Assembly (NCBI RefSeq): GCF_012027395.1
Contig: NZ_SNUJ01000002.1
Location: forward strand, 1 to 64,000
DNA: 64,000 nt
Reading direction: 5' to 3'
Source of the DNA: Thermococcus sp. LS1
Lineage (GTDB): Archaea > Methanobacteriota_B > Thermococci > Thermococcales > Thermococcaceae
Shown here: positions 34,034-40,066 of the stretch, piece after piece
How the letters are laid out: each line of letters opens with the position of its first letter
Numbering within the stretch: position 1 is the stretch's first letter
Translations under genes and position numbers: made by a program
The notes under the pieces: model-generated
The model's input: only the letters and a program-made list of their open reading frames with translations
The model's database searches: none
What the model was told of the DNA's origin: nothing

Positions 34034-35233
34034 ATGATTCGCGCATCCGAAAGGGCTATGGGGATTGAATACGCCATAAGGGACGTTGTTCTTCCTGCCA
34101 GGGAGCTTGAGAAGAAGGGAATAAAGGTAATCAGGCTCAATATTGGTGACCCCGGAAAGTACGATTTCCAGCCGCCGAAGCACATGAGGGACGCCTACTG
34201 TAAGGCCATTCAGGAGGGCCATAATTACTACGGTCCGAGCGAGGGCCTGCCCGAACTTAGGGAGGCCATAGTAGAGCGCGAGAAAAGGAAAAACGGCGTG
34301 GATATAACCCCTGACGACGTCCGTGTTACGGCTGCAGTCACTGAGGCGCTCCAGTTCCTCTTCGGTGCTCTGCTCAATCCTGGTGACAACATCCTCGTGC
34401 CGAGCCCGAGCTATCCGCCTTACACCGGCCTCGTTAAGTTCTATGAGGGAGTACCCAGGGAGTACCTGACGGTTGAGGAGAACGGCTGGCAGCCTGACAT
34501 AGACGACATGAGGAAGAAAATTGACGAGAAAACCAAGGCCATAGCTGTAATCAACCCGAACAACCCAACAGGAGCGCTTTATGAGAGGAAGACGATAAAG
34601 GAGATTCTCGATTTAGCGGGTGAATATGACCTTCCGGTTATAAGCGACGAGATATACGACCTCATGACCTACGAGGGCGAGCACGTCTCTCCGGGCTCAC
34701 TCACCAAAGACGTCCCGGTCATCGTCATGAACGGCCTCTCGAAGGTTTACTTCGCAACAGGCTGGCGTCTCGGCTATTTCTACTACGTTGATCCCGAGGG
34801 CAAGCTCGATGAGATTCGGGAAGCTGTCGACAAAATGGCAAGGATCAGACTGTGCCCCAACACACCCGCCCAGTTCGCGGCGATAGCAGGTCTCACCGGC
34901 CCGATGGACTACCTCGAGGAGTACATGGCCAAGCTCAAGGAGAGGAGGGACTACATCTACAAGCGCCTGACCGAGATTCCGGGAATAAGCACCGTCAAGC
35001 CTCAGGGAGCATTCTACATCTTCCCGAAGATAGAGGAGCGCTCCAAGTGGAAGAACGACAAGGAGTTCGTGCTCGATGCCCTCAACGAGGCTCACGTACT
35101 CTTCGTCCACGGCTCAGGCTTCGGCTATGCCGGTGAGTGGCACTTCAGGATAGTTTTCCTGCCGCCGGTCGAGATTCTCGAGGAGGCCATGGATAACTTC
35201 GAGGCGTTCATGAGGAAGAGGCTGAGTTCCTGA
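34034..35233 (+). CDS. Alanine aminotransferase (class I PLP enzyme)
   Basis: A 399-residue aminotransferase closely resembling the P. furiosus alanine aminotransferase. It moves the amino group between alanine/2-oxoglutarate and pyruvate/glutamate, linking sugar fermentation to alanine production. The PLP lysine is Lys237 in MNGLSKVYFATGWRLGYFYY; other PLP contacts are NPNNPTGALY and SDEIYDLM, and the substrate Arg lies in FRIVFLPP. I chose the ATG at 34034 after CGGTGGTGCTC; the sequence MIRASERAMGIEYAIRDVV fits the family start. Confidence 0.92.
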   Translation: MIRASERAMGIEYAIRDVVLPARELEKKGIKVIRLNIGDPGKYDFQPPKHMRDAYCKAIQEGHNYYGPSEGLPELREAIVEREKRKNGVDITPDDVRVTAAVTEALQFLFGALLNPGDNILVPSPSYPPYTGLVKFYEGVPREYLTVEENGWQPDIDDMRKKIDEKTKAIAVINPNNPTGALYERKTIKEILDLAGEYDLPVISDEIYDLMTYEGEHVSPGSLTKDVPVIVMNGLSKVYFATGWRLGYFYYVDPEGKLDEIREAVDKMARIRLCPNTPAQFAAIAGLTGPMDYLEEYMAKLKERRDYIYKRLTEIPGISTVKPQGAFYIFPKIEERSKWKNDKEFVLDALNEAHVLFVHGSGFGYAGEWHFRIVFLPPVEILEEAMDNFEAFMRKRLSS

Positions 35234-35280
35234 TTCCCTCTCCATTTTCTCTGTTGGAGAAAGAAAAATAATGGGAGTTC

Positions 35281-36198
35281 TCATGGGCCGATTATTTTGT
35301 AGGCTTTTACGCTGTTCCATGTTTTGATGTAAACTATGTTTCCATCAAGTTTCACGTCATATGGCCGCTCATTGAAGCTCTTGCAGGCAATTTTGATTAA
35401 ATGGCCCGCCGTGTAAATGCAGACTCCGTTCTTTTCTTCGCCTTTCTCATTTTTAAGATAATATGCCACCGCAACATGGCTGTCATCAGCGTCTACACGC
35501 ACTCTAATCCCAAGGCCCTCGCCGTTGATGCTTGTAATTGTTTTCCTCTTAACTTTCTTCCCTTCCACGATGTAAAGGATTACTTTAGTCTTAAGGGAAG
35601 ACCACCCTCTGTCTGGCCACCCAACGGTCACGTAAGCTTTGTCACCAATAATTCTGACATCAGAGATATGGGCTCCCAAAACATCGGGGCAGAATCTGAA
35701 TGTTGTCTCTCCAGTAGAGATATTCATAAGGTATGCACAGGACTCACCTCCAGAGCCAAATAGGGCAGAACTAACGAGAATGAGGCCGTCCCGAGTGTAC
35801 CTGAGTGGATAAGCACTAAATGGACGCCACCATTTGAGGCTCATATTGTAATCAAACAATGCCAAAGTTGTTCCGGCCCAAGACCTAGAACTTCCAGGGT
35901 AGTAGGCGTAAACTAATATGCCTTCGGGAAGACAGAGGTATTTTCCCTCAACTCCCCTCAGGGTTATATTTGCCATGGGAGTCTGATTCTGAATGAGGGT
36001 GAAGTTCACAAAATGGTTAAGCTTATACTGATAGTACTCGGTTTTAATATGGATATTTGGGGGACAATGCAAAGAGCTCGGGACTTCTCCAAAATCTACA
36101 TCTTTTACATCTGCTGGAATAAGTAAGCCTTTGGGTAAAAAGAAGACAAAGAGCAAACAAAAGATTAAAATTGAAATTGCCACTTTATTTCGGCCCAT
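35281..36198 (-). CDS. Secreted or membrane-anchored protein of unknown function
   Basis: A 305-residue protein I do not recognise. It starts with a signal anchor (KVAISILIFCLLFVFFLPKG) and the rest is extracellular-looking: beta-rich, with several N-x-S/T sites and five or more Cys. Repeating patterns such as GILVYAYYPGSS, DGLILVSSALFG, DKAYVTVGWPDR and GNIVYIKTWNSVKAY suggest blades of a beta-propeller, though I cannot count blades with certainty. Base and codon use is more A/T-rich than in neighbours, which suggests transfer. Its ATG follows the upstream small frame by 6 bp, with GTGGTGATGATAC as ribosome site. Confidence 0.6.
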   Translation of the reverse strand: MGRNKVAISILIFCLLFVFFLPKGLLIPADVKDVDFGEVPSSLHCPPNIHIKTEYYQYKLNHFVNFTLIQNQTPMANITLRGVEGKYLCLPEGILVYAYYPGSSRSWAGTTLALFDYNMSLKWWRPFSAYPLRYTRDGLILVSSALFGSGGESCAYLMNISTGETTFRFCPDVLGAHISDVRIIGDKAYVTVGWPDRGWSSLKTKVILYIVEGKKVKRKTITSINGEGLGIRVRVDADDSHVAVAYYLKNEKGEEKNGVCIYTAGHLIKIACKSFNERPYDVKLDGNIVYIKTWNSVKAYKIIGP

Positions 36199-36204
36199 GT
36201 ATCA

Positions 36205-36472
36205 TCACCACTTTACCACCCAGTCCCATCCACACAGGCTTCCATATGTATCCCTAGTACAAACCACGAAATTTTGAGAGCTGGCTTGATCCGGTGCAAA
36301 ACATCCACCACAGTGTGTATTTGCCCACTTGCAGGAACTTCCGACATCTCCATACTTGTGTTCTGGCAGGTCTTTGAGTTGGTGTAGAATTCCTGGTTGT
36401 TCCTTTCTGCACGTACTCGAAACCACTCAAAACGAACGGCCTAATAATGAACATTACTGCCCATTTCTTCAT
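36205..36472 (-). pseudogene. Frameshifted small Cys-rich secreted-protein gene
   Basis: Two overlapping minus-strand frames look like one gene. One frame gives a signal-peptide-like start (MKKWAVMFIIRPFVLSGF from 36472). The other, from about 36426, gives a body with six Cys (STCRKEQPG, SSCKWANTHCGGCFAPDQAS, VVCTRDTYGSLCGWDWVVKW) and ends 6 bp before the next gene, the tight spacing of a translated neighbour. The body frame has a stop directly before its GTG and no ribosome site of its own. A single-base indel between 36410 and 36430, biological or a sequencing error, would join them. Confidence 0.4.
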
Positions 36473-36630
36473 TCGTCCTTTTCCAAGAGGACAGGTATAA
36501 TCATTGCAAGTTGTATATAACACTTTCGCTCCAAGAATACATAAATTAAAAACTTCCGTTGGCCAAACTATTGCCTAAAACTAAAAAGTTCAGTTTGTTC
36601 AAAATATTGAATAAATCTCTGTAATCTGCT

Positions 36631-36834
36631 TTATCCGCCCGAAACTACAGGAATAACCTCCACGTAGTCACCATCTTTCACGTTCTCGTCCTCCAGAGCA
36701 ACGCGGCCGTTGAGCTTCGCTATCGCGCTCTCTGTGTTGAATCCCACTTCGCGGAGGACATCTGCGATTTTCATGCCTTTCCTCCACTCGAGTTCCTTCT
36801 CTATTCCCCTTCCAAGAACCTTGACCCTGATCAT
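36631..36834 (-). CDS. MoaD/ThiS-family ubiquitin-like sulfur carrier
   Basis: A 67-residue beta-grasp protein that ends in the Gly-Gly tail (EVIPVVSGG) needed for adenylation and thiocarboxylate formation or for protein conjugation. The core includes KIADVLREVGFNTESAIAKL and DENVKDGDYVEVIP, typical of MoaD/SAMP-like proteins. It may donate sulfur in molybdopterin or tRNA thiolation. I chose the ATG at 36834 after CGGTGGTGACG. A TATA-like box (GATTTTATAAATGC, minus strand near 36863-36876) is well placed. Confidence 0.83.
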   Translation of the reverse strand: MIRVKVLGRGIEKELEWRKGMKIADVLREVGFNTESAIAKLNGRVALEDENVKDGDYVEVIPVVSGG

Positions 36835-36964
36835 CGTCACCACCGAAAGGCATATCTTTCAAGCATTTATAAAATCTCCCGGCCGATGCGCTTACGCTCC
36901 CTTCGGGCTGAACGTTTGGCCCGGCACCGATGGGGGGTGATGAGGGCCACCACTCCCGAGGCCA

Positions 36965-36991
36965 GGAAACTTTTGCCAAGCAAAAGTTTCC
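36965..36991. repeat. Perfect 12-bp hairpin of the AACTTTTGC family
   Basis: Arms GGAAACTTTTGC and GCAAAAGTTTCC with a 3-nt loop CAA. A very similar hairpin with the same loop (CAACCTTTGC/GCAAAGGTTG) is at 53993-54015. Confidence 0.75.
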
Positions 36992-36995
36992 CAAC

Positions 36996-37012
36996 GTGGG
37001 GCGAAGCCCCAC
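36996..37012. repeat. Perfect 7-bp G/C hairpin
   Basis: Arms GTGGGGC and GCCCCAC with a GAA loop, 5 bases after the previous hairpin. Confidence 0.65.
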
Positions 37013-37156
37013 TTCGGGGGTTTGAGAGTACAGGAAGCTTTGAGAAAGCTTGACCAAAAGAACTTTCTTCAAAAATTATCCGGTACTGGAGTTTGCATGT
37101 TTTCCCAGTATTGAAAGTCCAAAGCGGGGATTAAATCAAAAGGGGAATTGAAACCT

Positions 37157-37205
37157 GTTTCACATACTTTTTAACGTCCGGAGGGCGTTATACTTGCAGT
37201 GAAAC
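37157..37205. repeat. 49-bp double-stem palindromic element, copy 1
   Basis: Outer arms GTTTCAC (37157-37163) and GTGAAAC (37199-37205); inner arms TAACGTCC (37172-37179) and GGGCGTTA (37183-37190, one G-T pair) around a GGA loop. The element at 54111-54157 has the same plan: GTTTC outer arms, an inner G/C stem and the same loop on the opposite strand. Confidence 0.6.
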
Positions 37206-37277
37206 CATGAAAATTGCGAGTGGGGGGAATAACCCCCTATTAAAACCGCAGATCCAGAAGGACATGCGAACCTTGAT

Positions 37278-37301
37278 CAAACTTCGCGCAGGCGAAGTTT
37301 G
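37278..37301. repeat. 10-bp hairpin directly after tRNA-Cys
   Basis: Arms CAAACTTCGC and GCGAAGTTTG with loop GCAG, 8 nt beyond the tRNA 3' end in its direction of transcription. The sequence 37274-37297 is repeated for 24 identical bases at 53970-53993. Confidence 0.75.
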
Positions 37302-37309
37302 TATAATTA

Positions 37310-37384
37310 TGGAGCCGGGAGGGGGATTCGAACCCCCGTAAAGCGGATCTGCAGTCCACCGCCTCACCTCTAGGCTATCCCGGC
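37310..37384 (-). tRNA. tRNA-Cys (anticodon GCA)
   Basis: The minus strand folds into a full cloverleaf: acceptor GCCGGGA with TCCCGGC, T arm GGGGG-TTCGAAT-CCCCC, anticodon loop CTGCAGA. The discriminator is U and CCA is encoded (ends at 37310). It lies 20 bp after tRNA-Ser and is probably made from the same precursor. No intron is seen. Confidence 0.93.
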
Positions 37385-37404
37385 ATTCGACCCAGAGAAA
37401 GATT

Positions 37405-37490
37405 TGGCGCCGCGGAGGGGATTTGAACCCCTGTGGGCAACGCCCACCGGCTTAGCAGGCCGGCGCCCTACCAGGCTAGGCTACCGCGGC
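37405..37490 (-). tRNA. tRNA-Ser (anticodon GCU)
   Basis: Acceptor GCCGCGG with CCGCGGC, anticodon GCT within CTGCTAA, a long class II variable arm (GTGGGCGTTGCCCAC), T arm AGGGGTTCAAATCCCCT, discriminator G, and encoded CCA. The likely promoter is the A/T-rich AAAACTTAAAAACC on the minus strand at about 37528-37541. Confidence 0.93.
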
Positions 37491-37601
37491 ACTCCAATGC
37501 CCGAGTTATATGAGCTGGAGGGGGTTTTTAAGTTTTTTGGAAGGTACTCGAGATGCCAGCGTCGGCAAACCATAAATACCTTCCCTGAGTAACTATCCTC
37601 G

Positions 37602-38867
37602 ATGACCCAGCTCTTCAACTCCAAGCTCTGTGCCGTCTGCAAGGGCAGGAAGCTCCTCTGCGGCAGGCCCACCTGTCCGATTCTCGAGAGGTTTAGGGTA
37701 GCCCGGAAGGTAGAGGAAAAGCTCAATAAGCGCCACCTTTTTGGCTCTTCCCCGCCGAGCATCTTCGTTGGGGAGTACGGCTATCCTAAGGTTCGCATAG
37801 GCCCTCTTGTGCCACCGATTGAGGGAGATACCAGTCACCTCGACAGTCCCATGAAGTGGGAGGACAAGACGATAAGGGACATCCTTTACTACCGCTCGCT
37901 ATTGGTTATGGGCGAGACGAAAGCAGACGTCCACGTAAGGAGGAGCGGGAGAATACTCGGCGAGGTTCAGGAGCTGGCAATGTCGATAAAGCCCGTTGAC
38001 AGCGAGATTTTGCTGAAGAAAAAGCCCGTTCTCAAAGTCCTCCCAAGCGAGTTTGCCCCGCCGATAGGGCCGAAGGCGGAGCTTTTGGACTTTGAGCTCA
38101 CGGAGAATCCCCGGATTCCGAGGAGGACCGACTATGTCGTGAGCGACGAGCTGAAGGCGGAGCAAGCAATAATGAGGCTTTACAACTGGGGCTTTGACGA
38201 GTACTATATTATAAGGCTCCTCTCCGCGGGACTTCTCGGCGTTGACAAGAGGCTTGTTCCCACAAGGTGGAGCATCACCGCCGTTCAGGACACGATAGGG
38301 AATAACCTGAGGCGTGAAATTCTGAGCTATCCAGAGATAAACGACTACGAGGTCTACTTTTACCGCTTCCTCGGAAACCGCTACGCCGTTCTGCTTATGC
38401 CTGAGAGCTATGCCTTCGAGCTTTTGGAGGTCTGGCTCAAGGGCTCGCTCTTCGGAAGCGATGAACCAAGCGTCATCCACGACTACGAGGACTTCCGCGG
38501 AAGAAAGGAGTACGTCAAGGAAACGGCCGGAGCCTACCACGCGGCTCGTCTGAGTGTTCTTGAAGCTCTGAGAGCGAGGAGGAGGCAGGCAAGGATAGTA
38601 GTTTTCCGCGAGGTTACCCCCGAGTACTACGCCCCCGTTGGTGTCTGGCAGATAAGGTTGGGAGTCAAAAAGGCCATGAACAACCTCATCGGTCACTTCT
38701 CAACGCTGAACGAGGCGCTAGAGGCCATAAAGCGTCGCCTTGAGCATCCGTTCGAGAAGTACCTCACGAGGAGCTACATACTTGGCAGCTTAGCGAGGCA
38801 GAAAACTTTAGACGAGTGGCTCGGAAAGAATTTATACCTGATTAACAAAGGGAACTACGGTGGATGA
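37602..38867 (+). CDS. Nre-family DNA repair protein
   Basis: A 421-residue protein of the archaeal Nre (DUF650/DUF651) family, which is linked to repair of DNA crosslinks in Haloferax. The N terminus has a Cys-rich zinc-like motif (CAVCKGRKLLCGRPTCPI). Conserved blocks include PPSIFVGEYGYPKVRIGPLV, RILGEVQELAMSIKPVDSEI and RRLVPTRWSITAVQDTIGNN-like VPTRWSITAVQDTIG. Near the C terminus QKTLDEWL fits a PCNA-interacting (PIP) box, as reported for other Nre proteins. The stop codon and last codons overlap the 5' end of a candidate guide RNA. Confidence 0.9.
   Translation: MTQLFNSKLCAVCKGRKLLCGRPTCPILERFRVARKVEEKLNKRHLFGSSPPSIFVGEYGYPKVRIGPLVPPIEGDTSHLDSPMKWEDKTIRDILYYRSLLVMGETKADVHVRRSGRILGEVQELAMSIKPVDSEILLKKKPVLKVLPSEFAPPIGPKAELLDFELTENPRIPRRTDYVVSDELKAEQAIMRLYNWGFDEYYIIRLLSAGLLGVDKRLVPTRWSITAVQDTIGNNLRREILSYPEINDYEVYFYRFLGNRYAVLLMPESYAFELLEVWLKGSLFGSDEPSVIHDYEDFRGRKEYVKETAGAYHAARLSVLEALRARRRQARIVVFREVTPEYYAPVGVWQIRLGVKKAMNNLIGHFSTLNEALEAIKRRLEHPFEKYLTRSYILGSLARQKTLDEWLGKNLYLINKGNYGG
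38828..38838 (+). promoter_or_regulatory. TATA box inside the nre gene end, placed for a small RNA
   Basis: GAATTTATACC (38828-38838) has its centre 25 nt before the first base of the candidate guide RNA at 38858. It encodes Asn-Leu-Tyr of the Nre protein as well, so its presence might be chance. Confidence 0.45.
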
Positions 38868-38918
38868 CGATCACTCCATCCCACTGAAGTATGATGACTG
38901 CACGTCAGGCCGACACCG
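38858..38918 (+). ncRNA. Candidate C/D box guide RNA overlapping the nre stop
   Basis: CGGTG (38858-38862), GATGA as C box core (includes the nre TGA), 16 nt, CTGA (D', 38884-38887), AGT, ATGATGA (perfect C', 38891-38897), exactly 12 nt (CTGCACGTCAGG), CCGA (D with one change, 38910-38913), then CACCG, complementary to the first five bases. The first guide is CGATCACTCCATCCCA. The plan, including the CCGA box and the 12-nt spacing, is the same as in the candidate at 33844-33909. A TATA box lies 25 nt upstream. No rRNA target was checked. Confidence 0.55.
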
Positions 38919-38933
38919 CTTGGAGGTTTTGGA

Positions 38934-40055
38934 ATGAGGAAAAAGCTCGCGCTGATAAGCCTCGACGGCTGTGGGGTCTACAACCTGAAGCACATGCCCT
39001 TCCTGAGCGAGCTTGCTGAAAGCGGTGAGTTCGCGGTGGTTGACTCTATCTTTCCCACGCTCACGGACTTAGTTCACACCAGCGTGATGACGGGGGTGTG
39101 GCCGAAAGATCACGGAGTCGTCGAGAACGGCTACTACGACCGCCTCTCTGACCGGAAGGTTAACTTCTATGACTACGAGGTGGCCTTTAATCCCCACAAG
39201 GTCATTAAGGCCCCGACCATCGTTGACCTCTTGCGGCAGAAAGGTGTTAGAACCGCAGCCGTCAGCGGCTATACGATGCCCCCGTTCAGCGGGACGGACG
39301 TTAGAATCTTCCCACCCTTCTTTGCCGGTGACAGGATGTACCGCCAGCACGGTCGCGATTGGAGGAAGGACGTCTGGGTCATGAACTCGGCCATATACCT
39401 ATACGAGGAATGCAGACCGGATTTGCTCCTCGTACACTTCGCTTCGATAGACGGCATGGGCCACGACTATGGGCCGCTGAGTGAGGGGGCTCTAAAGGCC
39501 GTTGAGACCGTTGACACTGCAGTTAGAACCCTATGGGAGCGCCTGAAGGAAGAGTACGCCTTCATAATCTTCGCTGACCACGGACAGGAAGAGGTTCACA
39601 CCTGGGTGAACCTGAAAACCTACCTCAGGAAGCACGGCATCGAGACGCTACGCGTCTCCTCTGGCGGTGGAGTTCACGTTTATCTCAGAGACCCGAACCC
39701 GGCCGAGGAAGCCTTTGAAGTTCTGAGGAAGGCTCCGGGGGTCAAAGAAGTCTTTTTCCGCGATGAGCTACCCCACCTCGATACGCCCCTGAGCGGCGAG
39801 CTGATAGTCTCCGCCAAGCCTGGCTACTGGTTCTGCTCCCACAGAATGTGCAGGGGGATTAAGGGAGTAAGTCACTGGGTTAAGGGAATGCACGGCTCCA
39901 TGAACGAGCCGGTTGTGAAGGTTCCGCTGATACTGTGGGGTTTCGAGAAAGTTGAGCTTGAAATCCCGGGCCTCATGGACATAGCACCGACGGTTCTGGA
40001 GTTCTTTGGTGTAGAAAAGCCGGGGAACATGGTAGGGAGGAGTTTGATAAAATGA
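38934..40055 (+). CDS. Type I phosphodiesterase/nucleotide pyrophosphatase family enzyme
   Basis: A 373-residue alkaline-phosphatase-superfamily hydrolase. The two-metal site is visible: Asp in LALISLDGCG, the nucleophile Thr in FPTLTDLVHTSVMTG, Asp and His in SIDGMGHDYG, Asp-His in IIFADHGQEE, and a last His in VKGMHGSMNE. It should cleave phosphodiester or phosphate monoester bonds of a small molecule; the substrate is unknown. There is no signal peptide, so it is cytoplasmic. TTGGAGGTTTTGGA precedes the ATG. It is convergent with the GH57 gene, 11 bp apart. Confidence 0.85.
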   Translation: MRKKLALISLDGCGVYNLKHMPFLSELAESGEFAVVDSIFPTLTDLVHTSVMTGVWPKDHGVVENGYYDRLSDRKVNFYDYEVAFNPHKVIKAPTIVDLLRQKGVRTAAVSGYTMPPFSGTDVRIFPPFFAGDRMYRQHGRDWRKDVWVMNSAIYLYEECRPDLLLVHFASIDGMGHDYGPLSEGALKAVETVDTAVRTLWERLKEEYAFIIFADHGQEEVHTWVNLKTYLRKHGIETLRVSSGGGVHVYLRDPNPAEEAFEVLRKAPGVKEVFFRDELPHLDTPLSGELIVSAKPGYWFCSHRMCRGIKGVSHWVKGMHGSMNEPVVKVPLILWGFEKVELEIPGLMDIAPTVLEFFGVEKPGNMVGRSLIK

Positions 40056-40066
40056 AAAGTTGGGGT

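Larger units (their letters stand above)
36844..37309. other. Intergenic region with several hairpins and a palindromic element
   Basis: No credible protein gene lies in these 466 bases. The region holds the promoter of the MoaD-like gene, a G/C-rich stretch with RNA-like motifs (36881-36960), three perfect hairpins (36965-36991, 36996-37012, 37278-37301) and a 49-bp double-stem palindromic element (37157-37205). A small hairpin AAGCTTTGAGAAAGCTT lies at about 37035-37052. Confidence 0.7.

Noticed and set aside
36668-37072. 134-codon minus-strand frame covering the MoaD-like gene and its upstream hairpins
   Set aside because: The MoaD-like protein in another frame has the Gly-Gly tail and a ribosome site; the long frame runs through palindromic non-coding DNA.
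37157-37205. CRISPR repeat
   Set aside because: The GTTTC/GAAAC ends recall CRISPR repeats, but there is only one unit per locus, no regular spacers and no cas gene in the window.
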